From NCBI GenBank assembly GCA_029959665.1, contig JASCOI010000003.1, forward strand, positions 1 through 64,000: a DNA stretch of 64,000 nucleotides, in the 5' to 3' direction. The DNA comes from Microbacteriaceae bacterium PS02333. Its GTDB lineage: Bacteria; Actinomycetota; Actinomycetes; Actinomycetales; Microbacteriaceae. Below are positions 23,900 through 32,298 of the stretch, piece by piece. Both the position numbers and the translations under genes were made by a program. The notes beneath the pieces were generated by a model. The model did no database searches. It saw nothing but the letters and a program-made list of their open reading frames with translations, and had not been told where the DNA came from. The first letter of the stretch is position 1. Every line of letters begins with the position of its first letter.

Positions 23900-25954
23900 T
23901 CAGCCGAGCAGCTCGCGGCGCAGCAGCGGCGCGATGTACTTCGCGTACGTCGTCGTCATGTGACCGTCGTCCCACCGGACGAGGACCCGGCCGACGAACG
24001 GAGGGCAGACACCGGCGTCCGTGCAGAACCAGTCCGTCGCGTCGACGAACGTCGCGCCGGTCGCGGCAGCCGCAGCCCGGTCGGCCTCGGCCTTGCGCTT
24101 CCACGCGTCGGAGGGCGTCGTGGCGCACGCGCTCGGCGGGGCCCCCGCATCGGCGCAGGACAGCGGCGGGCCGACCGGGTTCGGCGCGATGAGCACGACC
24201 CGGCCGACCGAGCCCCGCACCTGGTCGATGATCTGCTCGCGCGCGGCCGTCCACTCCCGGACGGCTTCCGCCCCGGTGGCGCCGGAGTTCAACCGGTCGA
24301 TGCCGAGCTCGAGGTCGGAGATCACCAGCACGTCCGGGTGCAGCCGCTTGATCTGGTCGATGCGGGCCTGCCGTGTCGCCGTGCAGCGCGCGCCCTGCGA
24401 CGGTGCGGGGGCGTAGGTGACGTCGGCGGCGATGAACGGGCAGTTCGAGTACCCGATCGCGTGCACCCGCCACCCGGAACCGAGCGCTGCGCGAACCGCG
24501 GGCTGCCACGCCATCGAGATGGAGTCCCCCGTCACGACGGCCGTCTTGCTCCCGGACCCCACGGTGCACTGCGTGGCGTCGGTCGGATCGGCGGGATTGA
24601 AGCAGTGCGTGTCCGTCATCGCCGCGGACGCATCGGTCGGCGCGGCGTCGATCGTCGGGGTCAGGTCCGCCGGCCACGCCGTGGCCTTCGCCGCGGCCGC
24701 GATCTGCTGCGTCAGCTGGCGGGCGCCGACGCTCGACCCCGCGATCGTCGGCACGGGCGCGACGGTCTCTGGTCGGACGGTCGCGACGCTCACACCGGCG
24801 GCGACCACGACCGCGAGCACTCCGGCGACCGCGATGGTCCCCCGACGACGCACTCGCCGGCCGGTGCGTGATCCGTCCGGGGCGCGCCAGCTCCGGATCG
24901 GGGTCTCGACGAAGCGGTACGACAGGACGCTCAGCACGGCGGTGAGGACGACCACGGCGAGCAGGTACCGTTTCGAGCCCTCCGGCACCACGGCACCGGC
25001 GAGGACGATCACCGGGAAGTGCCAGAGGTAGATCGAGTAGGAGCGGTCGCCGATCCACCCCGTCACGGGATTCGCGAGCGGGGACGTGCCCCGTGCTGCT
25101 CCCCCGGTTCCGGAGGCCACCACGAGCGCGGCACCCACCACCGGCAGCACCGCCCACGGGCCGGGGAACGGCGTCCGGGAGTCGAGCAGCACCGCGCCGA
25201 CGACGATGACCGCGAGCCCGGCCCACGCCCCGATCGTGCGGACCCGTGGACCGAGCCCGGTGAGTCGCCCGGAGACGACGGCGACGAGCGCGCCGACGGC
25301 GAGTTCCCACCCGCGGGTGAGGGTCGAGAAGTAGGCGACGGTCGGCTCCGCGGCGGTCTGCACCACCGCGAACCCGAAGGACCCGACGACGAGGACCGCG
25401 AGCACGATGCCGAGCAACCGTCGTGACGCCCGCCCCCTCGCGACGAGGAGCACCACCGCGATGAGCACGGGCCACACCGCGTAGAACTGCTCCTCCACGC
25501 CGAGCGACCAGAAGTGCTGCAGCGGCGAGACCGGGCCGTTCGCCTGCGAGTAGTCGGTGCCGACGGCGGCGAAGTGCCAGTTGGCGAGCGAGACCGTCGA
25601 CCAGAACGCGTCGACGGCGACGGTCCGGAACCGGGTCGGGCCGAGCACGACCGATGCAGCGACGACGGTCACCGCGATCGTCGCCATCGCGGCCGGGAGG
25701 ATGCGACGGACCCGGTGCAGCCAGAACCGCCCGAAGCGCACCCGGCCGTGGCGGTCGACGTCCCGGAGCAACTGTCCGGTGATGAGGAAGCCGCTGATGA
25801 CGAAGAACACGTCGACGCCGACGTACCCACCGGTCGGGAACGCCACGAGGTGGTCGGCGACGACGAGGAGCACGGCGAGGGCGCGGAGCCCCTGGATGTC
25901 GCCGCGGAGCCGGGACGGGTACGCCACGCGACGCGAGCGGTCGGCAGTCGGCAC
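23900..25954 (-). CDS. OatA-like acyltransferase with SGNH domain
   Basis: A 684-residue two-part protein. Residues about 15-350 are an acyltransferase-3 membrane domain with around ten helices, starting RGDIQGLRALAVLLVV and containing the FFVISGFLITG motif. Residues about 430-684 are an extracytoplasmic SGNH esterase-like domain with the Ser of GDSISMAW and the D-x-x-H pair in WDDGHMT. Such fusions O-acetylate peptidoglycan or surface polysaccharides, the membrane part passing acetyl groups outward. The acceptor is not known here. GTG start with GAGGAG upstream. Confidence 0.9.
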   Translation of the reverse strand: MPTADRSRRVAYPSRLRGDIQGLRALAVLLVVADHLVAFPTGGYVGVDVFFVISGFLITGQLLRDVDRHGRVRFGRFWLHRVRRILPAAMATIAVTVVAASVVLGPTRFRTVAVDAFWSTVSLANWHFAAVGTDYSQANGPVSPLQHFWSLGVEEQFYAVWPVLIAVVLLVARGRASRRLLGIVLAVLVVGSFGFAVVQTAAEPTVAYFSTLTRGWELAVGALVAVVSGRLTGLGPRVRTIGAWAGLAVIVVGAVLLDSRTPFPGPWAVLPVVGAALVVASGTGGAARGTSPLANPVTGWIGDRSYSIYLWHFPVIVLAGAVVPEGSKRYLLAVVVLTAVLSVLSYRFVETPIRSWRAPDGSRTGRRVRRRGTIAVAGVLAVVVAAGVSVATVRPETVAPVPTIAGSSVGARQLTQQIAAAAKATAWPADLTPTIDAAPTDASAAMTDTHCFNPADPTDATQCTVGSGSKTAVVTGDSISMAWQPAVRAALGSGWRVHAIGYSNCPFIAADVTYAPAPSQGARCTATRQARIDQIKRLHPDVLVISDLELGIDRLNSGATGAEAVREWTAAREQIIDQVRGSVGRVVLIAPNPVGPPLSCADAGAPPSACATTPSDAWKRKAEADRAAAAATGATFVDATDWFCTDAGVCPPFVGRVLVRWDDGHMTTTYAKYIAPLLRRELLG

Positions 25955-26056
25955 GGTGATCGTCGGTCTCCTCGGGCAGCGGGCGCAACGAGCGCACGAT
26001 GGTGCGGGGGGCGCGGGATCGCCCAGAGCACTCTAACGCCCGTCAGGGAAACGAAG

Positions 26057-26084
26057 AGGCCCCCACCGCGGACGGTGGGGGCCT
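26057..26084 (-). terminator. Terminator after tRNA-Asn
   Basis: A 12-bp perfect stem (26057-26068 with 26073-26084), 4-nt loop, followed on the minus strand by CTTCGTTT. It lies 4 bp past the tRNA end. Confidence 0.8.
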
Positions 26085-26088
26085 GACG

Positions 26089-26161
26089 CTCCCCGAGTTG
26101 GACTCGAACCAACAACCTGCCGGTTAACAGCCGGCTGCTCTGCCAATTGAGCTATCGAGGA
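26089..26161 (-). tRNA. tRNA-Asn (GUU)
   Basis: A 73-nt cloverleaf with acceptor TCCTCGA/TCGGGGA, anticodon loop CTGTTAA (anticodon GUU) on a CCGGC/GCCGG-type stem, T-arm TTGGTTCGAGTCCAA and discriminator G. CCA not encoded. Confidence 0.95.
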
Positions 26162-26264
26162 TCAGTTGCGCTTCCGGGTGACCCGGTCTGAACAACGGGT
26201 AACAGCATAGCAGGACAACGGACGCTCCCCGCGCATCCGGCACGCACCCCGGGCGCGCCGCACG

Positions 26265-27260
26265 TCAGTACCCGGCGACCGGGTCCACGACGCCGACGAA
26301 GCCGGATCCCGACTCCGCGAGGAACGCCGCCACGTTCGCCCGCACCCGCTCGGCGAGCAACGGCGCCACCATCTCCGGTGTGTCCGCCTGGTGCGGCGTG
26401 ATGACCGCCCCGGGCGTCTCCCACAGCGGGTGGCCGTCGGGCAGGGGCTCCGGGTCGGTCACGTCGACGCCGGCGCCGGCGATCGCCCCGGCGCGGAGGG
26501 CGTCGACGAGCGCGTCCGTGTCGACGAGGCCGCCGCGGGCGATGTTCACGAGACGCGCGGTCGGCTTCATGCGCGCGAACTGCGCCGCGCCGAAGAGCTT
26601 GGAGGTCCCGGAGGTCATCGCCGCGGCGATCATCACCACGTCGGCGGAGGGCAGCACCTCGTCGAGGTCCTCGGTCGTCACCGTGCGGGACGCACCCGGC
26701 ACCGGCGAGGTCGACCGGCGGACGACCGTCACGTCCACGTCGAAGGGTGCCAGCAGCCGCATGTACTCCAGCGCGATGCCGCCCGCGCCGATGACGAGCA
26801 CGTTCCGGCCGTAGAGCGACACCCCCTCGGGTTCGGTCGCCCACGAGGTCGCCCGGGCCCGCGCGGGCAGGACCCGCAGCGTCGCGAGGGTCAGCGCGAG
26901 GGCGTGCTCGGCGACCGGCTCCGCGTACGCCCCCTTGGCCGAGGTGAAGAGCACGCGATCCCCGTGCGCGGAGATCAGGTGCGCGAACGCGTCGACGCCG
27001 GCGAACGGCAGCTGCACCCAGGTCACACCGGGCGCGGAGTCCAGCGCGGCCTCGAGGCCGGAGGGGTCACGCGGGTCGAGCCAGACGATCCCACGCGTGT
27101 CGCCGTCGAGCGGGGCGACGGTGCCACCGGCGTCGGACACCGCCGACACGTGGAGGTCGGCCGGTGAGGGCAGGATCGCGATCGGACCGGACGTCGGCGG
27201 TGGCACCGGCAGCGGCGCGCCCGAGTCGGTCAGCACTGCGCGGTGGCCACGTGACGTCAC
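26265..27260 (-). CDS. D-isomer-specific 2-hydroxyacid dehydrogenase
   Basis: A 331-residue NAD(P)-dependent reductase of 2-oxoacids. The Rossmann motif GAGGIALEY is at about residues 158-166; catalytic Arg is in ARGGLVD, Glu in DPEPLPDG and His in TPHQAD. It is the last gene of the peptide-importer operon, its GTG overlapping the stop of the ATPase gene, so it may act on an imported compound, but such coupling can be incidental. Substrate unknown. Confidence 0.88.
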   Translation of the reverse strand: MTSRGHRAVLTDSGAPLPVPPPTSGPIAILPSPADLHVSAVSDAGGTVAPLDGDTRGIVWLDPRDPSGLEAALDSAPGVTWVQLPFAGVDAFAHLISAHGDRVLFTSAKGAYAEPVAEHALALTLATLRVLPARARATSWATEPEGVSLYGRNVLVIGAGGIALEYMRLLAPFDVDVTVVRRSTSPVPGASRTVTTEDLDEVLPSADVVMIAAAMTSGTSKLFGAAQFARMKPTARLVNIARGGLVDTDALVDALRAGAIAGAGVDVTDPEPLPDGHPLWETPGAVITPHQADTPEMVAPLLAERVRANVAAFLAESGSGFVGVVDPVAGY

Positions 27261-28192
27261 GCGTTCTCCTGTCGGTCGGTACGGGGGCCGGTGCCGGCGG
27301 TCGCCGGGCGGCGTGGAGCGGACGAGCGGCGCGGCGCAGCAGCGGCACCCCCGGCGGGTCGGCGCTTGACCGGCCGGGCAGCGGTCGCGGCGAGGGTCTT
27401 CACGTAGGGATCCACGGGGCTGTCGAGGACCTCGTCGAACGTCCCGAGGCCGACCAGGCGTCCCTCGTTCATGACGGCGACGCGATCGGCCAGGGCACGG
27501 GCTTCACGGAGGTCGCTCGACACGACCACGGCGGAGAACTGCCGGCCCTGCTGCAGGCTCGCCAGCGCCTCGAGTACGGACTGACGGACGAGCACGTCGA
27601 CGCCGCGGGCCGGTTCGTCCGCGACGAGGAGCTGCGGTTCGAGGACGAGCGCCTGTGCGAGTGCGACCCGCTGGCGCTGCCCGCTCGAGAGCTCCCACGT
27701 GTTGAGCCGCATCACGCCGAGCGGCAGGTGCACGGCGTCGACGAGCCGCGCGACGATGAGCCCGGCTTCCTTGCGGTCGAAGCGACGGTCGCGGGCGTAG
27801 ATCGGTTCGGCGATGGCCTCGCCGACGGTGAGGTCGGGACTCAGGCGATCGGCGGCGTCCTGCGAGAGGTAGCCGATCCGACCGGTCAGCCGGGCGAGTC
27901 GTCGTGACGAGGCCCGGAGCCCGCGCGTCTTCTGCCCGAGGACGGTGAGCTCGCCGCCGACGATGTGTCGACGCTGCGCGCTCTCGCCCTCGCCGCGGGC
28001 GCCGAACTGGCCGGCGACCGCCGCCGCGAACGTCGACTTGCCCGAGCCCGACTCCCCCAGGAGCGCCAGGATCTCGCCGTTGCGGACCGTCAGGCTGACG
28101 CCGTCGACCGCCCGGATCGGCCGGGCGCCTGGAACCCGGTACTCGATGGACACGTCGTCCGCGACGACCGCCGGTCCGTTGACCCCGATCAT
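27257..28192 (-). CDS. ABC transporter ATPase (oligopeptide type)
   Basis: A 311-residue ATPase with Walker A GESGSGKST (about 50-58), signature LSSGQRQRVALAQAL and Walker B LLVADEP. The ATP-hydrolysis region is complete. The C-terminal 45 residues are rich in Ala, Arg and Pro and look disordered. It follows the DppDF-like double ATPase with a 148-bp gap, which makes three ATPase domains for one pair of permeases; it may be an alternative or accessory ATPase. ATG at 28192 with AAGGGG upstream. Confidence 0.88.
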   Translation of the reverse strand: MIGVNGPAVVADDVSIEYRVPGARPIRAVDGVSLTVRNGEILALLGESGSGKSTFAAAVAGQFGARGEGESAQRRHIVGGELTVLGQKTRGLRASSRRLARLTGRIGYLSQDAADRLSPDLTVGEAIAEPIYARDRRFDRKEAGLIVARLVDAVHLPLGVMRLNTWELSSGQRQRVALAQALVLEPQLLVADEPARGVDVLVRQSVLEALASLQQGRQFSAVVVSSDLREARALADRVAVMNEGRLVGLGTFDEVLDSPVDPYVKTLAATAARPVKRRPAGGAAAAPRRSSAPRRPATAGTGPRTDRQENA

Positions 28193-28280
28193 GGAACCCC
28201 TTCCGCGCCGCCCCCTGGCGGCGCAGCGCGGACGGAACCCGTCCGCGCGTCGTACGTGGTGCAGTGGAGCCGACCGCCCC

Positions 28281-28321
28281 GGAGGCTCGACCAGCGTCGA
28301 CGACGCAGGCTGGGCCTCCAG
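28281..28321. repeat. Inverted repeat of the CTGGAGGC family between two ATPase genes
   Basis: GGAGGC (28281-28286) plus CAGC pair with GCTG plus GCCTCC (28309-28319), forming an interrupted stem in the 148-bp gap. The minus strand reads CTGGAGGC at 28321-28314. It may attenuate transcription into the second ATPase gene. Confidence 0.55.
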
Positions 28322-28340
28322 GGATGGCCGGTCCGTCGGA

Positions 28341-30110
28341 TCAGGACCCGACGCGCTCCAGTTGCTCCAGCGTACGCCGTCGCTCGGCCTGCTCGGCCGG
28401 GTCCGGCACCGGCAGCGACGCGAGCAGGCGCTGCGTGTAGGGGTGCTGCGGTGCGCCGAGGACCTCTGCCGTCGTGCCGGTCTCGACCAGGTCGCCGCGG
28501 TACAGCACAGCGATCCGGTCGGACAGCGCGCCCACGACCGCGAGGTCGTGGCTGATGAACAGCGAGGCGAAGCCGAAGTCCTGCTGCAGCTCGAGGAAGA
28601 GCTCCAGCACACGGGCCTGGACCGACACGTCGAGCGCACTCGTCGGCTCGTCGGCGATGAGCAGCTTCGGCCGGAGCGCGAGCGACCGGGCGAGCGATGC
28701 ACGCTGGCGCTGCCCGCCGGAGAGCTCGTGCGGGTACCGGTCCCCGTACGCCGCGGGGAGCTGCACGGCCTCCATCAGCTCGTCGACCTGCTTCCGCGCC
28801 GCCCGCGGGGACGACGCGACGCCGTGCACGATGAGCGGTTCGGCGACGCACTCGGCGATCGTCAGCAGCGGGTTGAACGAGGTCGCCGGGTCCTGGAACA
28901 CGAACCCGATGTCCTTCCGGACCGGCTTGAAGTCGCGCTCCTTGAACCCGAGCATCTCGTGTCCGAGCACCTCGAGCGACCCGCCCGTCACCCGCGTGAG
29001 ACCGGCGATCGCCCGTCCGATGGTGGTCTTGCCGGAGCCGGACTCCCCCACCAGGCCGAGGACCTCGCCCGGACGGATCGCCAGGTCGACGCCCTTGACC
29101 GCCTTGAACGCGTGCGAGCCGAGTCGTCCGGGGTACTCGATCTCGAGTCCCTTCGCCTCGACGACCGGTGCGACGTCCTCGGTGATGATCGCCCGACGTG
29201 CCGCGCCGGTGGATGCTTCGAGCCGGGGCACCGCGGCGAGCAGCCGCTTGGTGTAGTCGGCCTGCGGGTTGCCGAACAGCTCCGCGACCGGGGCCTCCTC
29301 GACGATCTCGCCCTGGTACATCACGGCGACGCGGTCGGCCAGGTCGGCGACGACGCCCATGTTGTGCGTGATGATGACGATCGCCGCGCCGAACTCGTCG
29401 CGGCAGCGGCGGAGCAGGTCGAGGATCTCGGCCTGCACCGTGACGTCGAGCGCTGTCGTCGGCTCGTCGGCGATGATCACGCTCGGCTCGAGCGCCAGCG
29501 CGCTCGCGATGACGACACGCTGCTTCTGGCCGCCGGAGAACTGGTGCGGGTAGTGGTCGACGCGGACCTCCGGGTCCGGGATGCCGACTCGACGGAGGTA
29601 GTCGATCGCCTTCGCACGGGCCTCTTTCCTCGAGACGCCACCGTGGGCACGGAGGCCCTCGGCGATCTGCCACCCGACGGTGAAGACGGGGTTCAGTGCG
29701 GTCGACGGCTCCTGGAAGACCATCGCGCCGGCGGTTCCGCGGAGCTCACGGAGCTTCTGCGCGCCGACCGTCACGACGTCGTTGCCCTCGAGCATGACCG
29801 CCCCGCCGAGCGTCGCCGTCTCCGGCATCAGCCGCAGCATGCTGCGGGCGGTCACGGACTTGCCGGAGCCGGACTCGCCGACCAGGGCGAGGACCTCGCC
29901 GGGGCGGACGTCGATGCTGACGCCCTTCACGGCGTCGACGGCGCCGCCGTCCGTCGCGAAGGTGACGGTGAGGTCGTCGACGACGACGACCGGTTCCTTC
30001 CGTCCGGCCGTTCCGGCGTCGGCCGTTCCGGCGTCGGCCGTTCCGGCGTCGGCCGTTCCGGCGTCGGCCGTTCCGGCGCCGGACTGGAGGCTGTTTGTGG
30101 CGTCGGTCAT
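28341..30110 (-). CDS. Double ABC ATPase for peptide import (DppD-DppF fusion)
   Basis: A 589-residue fusion of two oligopeptide-type ATPase domains. Domain 1 (about 40-300) has GESGSGKS, SGGQKQRVVIA and VIIADEPTTALD. Domain 2 (about 315-575) has GESGSGKT, SGGQRQRASLA and LLIADEPTSALD. Each carries the short C-terminal oligopeptide-transporter extension, where iron-sulfur clusters occur in some homologues, but the Cys residues are missing here. The N-terminus holds five GTADA/GTAG repeats. Energises the DppBC-like permeases; start overlaps the dppC-like stop. Confidence 0.93.
   Translation of the reverse strand: MTDATNSLQSGAGTADAGTADAGTADAGTADAGTAGRKEPVVVVDDLTVTFATDGGAVDAVKGVSIDVRPGEVLALVGESGSGKSVTARSMLRLMPETATLGGAVMLEGNDVVTVGAQKLRELRGTAGAMVFQEPSTALNPVFTVGWQIAEGLRAHGGVSRKEARAKAIDYLRRVGIPDPEVRVDHYPHQFSGGQKQRVVIASALALEPSVIIADEPTTALDVTVQAEILDLLRRCRDEFGAAIVIITHNMGVVADLADRVAVMYQGEIVEEAPVAELFGNPQADYTKRLLAAVPRLEASTGAARRAIITEDVAPVVEAKGLEIEYPGRLGSHAFKAVKGVDLAIRPGEVLGLVGESGSGKTTIGRAIAGLTRVTGGSLEVLGHEMLGFKERDFKPVRKDIGFVFQDPATSFNPLLTIAECVAEPLIVHGVASSPRAARKQVDELMEAVQLPAAYGDRYPHELSGGQRQRASLARSLALRPKLLIADEPTSALDVSVQARVLELFLELQQDFGFASLFISHDLAVVGALSDRIAVLYRGDLVETGTTAEVLGAPQHPYTQRLLASLPVPDPAEQAERRRTLEQLERVGS
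30011..30070. repeat. 15-bp coding tandem repeat (four perfect copies)
   Basis: TTCCGGCGTCGGCCG is repeated at 30011, 30026, 30041 and 30056, followed by a partial copy. On the minus strand it encodes the GTADA pentapeptide in the N-terminal tail of the double ATPase. Copy number can vary without frameshift. Confidence 0.95.
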
Positions 30111-31105
30111 GCTGCTGCCCCTTCCGCTGCGGTCGCCTTGTCACGCGTGGAGACCAGCTGCTTCAGCCGCCGGCGCGCGCGCAGACGGGGATCGGAGATG
30201 TCGTTGAGGCTCTCGCCGACGAACGTGACGCCGAGGACCAGCACCACGATCGCGACCCCCGGGTAGACGCCGGTCCACCAGACGCCGGACGCCACGTCGG
30301 AGAGCGCGCGGCTGAGGTCGTAGCCCCACTCGGCGCCGGCGGTCGGACCGATGCCGAACCCGAGGAACCCGAGGCCGGCGAGCGTCAGGATCGCGTCGGA
30401 TGCGTTGAGCGTCAGGATCAGCGGCAGCGACCGGGTCGAGTTGCGGAGCACGTGGCGCGTCATGATGCGCCACGGGTTCGTGCCCATCACCCGGGCGGAC
30501 TCGACGAAGGCGTCGTTCTTCAGGCGCACGGCCTCTGCCCGGACCACGCGGAAGTACTGCGGAACGTAGACCACGGTGATCGAGATCGCCGCGGCCGTGA
30601 TGCCGCCGTAGTAGCTCGAGTTGCCGCCGGAGACCACGATCGAGACGACGATCGCGAGCAGCAGGGACGGGAATGCGTAGATCGCGTCGGCGACGACGAC
30701 GAGGATGCGGTCGAGCCACCCGCCGATGTAGCCGGACACCATGCCGAGCAGAACGCCGACGATGATCGAGACGACCACCGCGACGATGACGACGAGCACC
30801 GCGGTGCGGGCACCGAACACGACGCGGCTGAACACGTCGAAGCCGCCGACCGTGGTGCCCCAGATGTGCTCGGCGCTCGGGGCACCGGTGCGGGGGAAGT
30901 TCGCCCCGTCGGCACCCTGCAGCTGGCCGAAGCCGTACGGGGCGATGAGCGGCGCGAACACCGCGACGAGGAGGTACAGGGCGCAGATGACGACGCCCGT
31001 GATGAGCATGGCGCGCTGCCATCCGGTGCTCCTGCGGAGCTGGACGACGACGGGGAGCCGCTTCCAGAGCGGCTCGTGGCGGTCGACGAGGGACGCATCG
31101 GTCAT
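30107..31105 (-). CDS. Peptide ABC transporter permease, DppC type
   Basis: A 332-residue membrane protein with one N-terminal helix (about 32-55) and a five-helix permease core (about 95-310). The coupling motif for the ATPase is EAVRLKNDAFVESARVMGTNPWRIMTRH-like (about residues 190-220; EAA-type). The extracytoplasmic loop between helices 1 and 2 is typical of DppC/OppC. Pairs with the DppB-like gene 3 bp upstream. Confidence 0.93.
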   Translation of the reverse strand: MTDASLVDRHEPLWKRLPVVVQLRRSTGWQRAMLITGVVICALYLLVAVFAPLIAPYGFGQLQGADGANFPRTGAPSAEHIWGTTVGGFDVFSRVVFGARTAVLVVIVAVVVSIIVGVLLGMVSGYIGGWLDRILVVVADAIYAFPSLLLAIVVSIVVSGGNSSYYGGITAAAISITVVYVPQYFRVVRAEAVRLKNDAFVESARVMGTNPWRIMTRHVLRNSTRSLPLILTLNASDAILTLAGLGFLGFGIGPTAGAEWGYDLSRALSDVASGVWWTGVYPGVAIVVLVLGVTFVGESLNDISDPRLRARRRLKQLVSTRDKATAAEGAAA

Positions 31106-31107
31106 CG

Positions 31108-32202
31108 TCAGAACCTCACTCTCGGGTCGATCAGGGCAGCGACGACGTCGACGATGAAGTTCGTCACCGCGACGATCACCGCGAGCATCGCGACGATGCC
31201 CTGGACCGCGACGAAGTCACGGGCCGACAGGTACTGGTTGAGCTCGAAGCCGAGGCCGCGCCAGCCGAACGTCGTCTCGGTGAGCACCGAGCCGCCGAGG
31301 AGCATCGCGATCTGCAGGCCCATCACCGTGATGATCGGCACCAGGGCCGGGCGGAACGCGTGCGTCCGGACGAGGCGGGACTCGCGGACACCACGGGAGC
31401 GGGCCGCGTCGACGTACTCGGAGCCGAGCGAACCGATCATGTTCGCGCGCACCAGGCGCAGGAAGATGCCGGCGGTCAGGAGTCCGAGGGTCAACGCCGG
31501 CAGGACGGCGTGCAGCAGCACGTCGCCGATGATCTGGCCGTTGCCGGTGCGGAGCGCGTCGATGATGTAGATGCCCGTCGCGCCGGGGACCTGGTCGAGC
31601 GCGAGCTCCACCCGGGTCGACGCTCGGTCACCGAGGGGCAGCCAGCCGAGCCACACCGAGAAGACGAGCTTCATGAGGAGACCGCCGAAGAACACCGGGG
31701 TCGCGTAGGTGAGGATCGCGAGCGCGCGGAGCAGCACGTCCGGCCACTTGTCGCGGAGGTAGGCCGCGAGCATGCCGAGCGGGATGCCGAGGACGAGCGC
31801 GACGATGAGCGCGTAGAACACGAGCTCCGCGGTCGCGCCGCCGTACGTGACGATGATCTCGGTGATCGGACGGTGGTCGGTCGCGGTCGTGCCGAAGTCG
31901 CCACGAGCGATGTTGCCGAGGTACTCGAGGTACTGGACGATCACCGGGCGGTCGTACCCGGCGGCGTGCAGGCGTTCCTGCAGCTGCGCCTGGGTCAGCC
32001 GGCCGCCGACGGACGCGACGATCGGGTTCCCGATGATGCGCATCAGGAAGAACACGAGCGTCACCAGGATGAAGACGGTCGGGAAGATCAGGAGGAATCT
32101 GACGAGGACGTACCGCCCGATGCCACCGCCGGACTTGGCACTGCGTTGTGCCGCCGGCTTCGTGGGCTCGGTGTCGATCGCCTCTGGGGTCGTGAGGGTC
32201 AC
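31108..32202 (-). CDS. Peptide ABC transporter permease, DppB type
   Basis: A 364-residue permease. After a 30-residue cytoplasmic tail it has the first helix (LLIFPTVFILVTLVFFLMR), the periplasmic region with ARGDFGTT and five further helices. The ATPase-contact motif lies near YVDAARSRGVRESRLVRTHAFR (in two parts, about 270-295). The conserved C-terminal FNFIVDVVAALIDPRVRF-like end is present. GTG start. Confidence 0.93.
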   Translation of the reverse strand: MTLTTPEAIDTEPTKPAAQRSAKSGGGIGRYVLVRFLLIFPTVFILVTLVFFLMRIIGNPIVASVGGRLTQAQLQERLHAAGYDRPVIVQYLEYLGNIARGDFGTTATDHRPITEIIVTYGGATAELVFYALIVALVLGIPLGMLAAYLRDKWPDVLLRALAILTYATPVFFGGLLMKLVFSVWLGWLPLGDRASTRVELALDQVPGATGIYIIDALRTGNGQIIGDVLLHAVLPALTLGLLTAGIFLRLVRANMIGSLGSEYVDAARSRGVRESRLVRTHAFRPALVPIITVMGLQIAMLLGGSVLTETTFGWRGLGFELNQYLSARDFVAVQGIVAMLAVIVAVTNFIVDVVAALIDPRVRF

Positions 32203-32256
32203 TGGGTGGGTGCCTTTCGGGTCCTGTGTGTGGACCGGTGGTCCTGCGCGGCCGAA

Positions 32257-32285
32257 GGGGGCGTTCCGGCCTGCGGAACGCCCCC
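32257..32285 (-). terminator. Hairpin between binding-protein and permease genes
   Basis: A perfect 12-bp stem (32257-32268 with 32274-32285) and 5-nt loop just after the binding protein stop. Such intercistronic stems usually keep the binding-protein message more abundant than the permease message. Confidence 0.7.
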
Positions 32286-32298
32286 TCCGGGGTGGTGC

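Noticed and set aside
23202-25997. Open frame of 931 codons on the minus strand
   Set aside because: Shifted frame over the acyltransferase and lipoprotein genes; Arg/Gly-rich with no domain.
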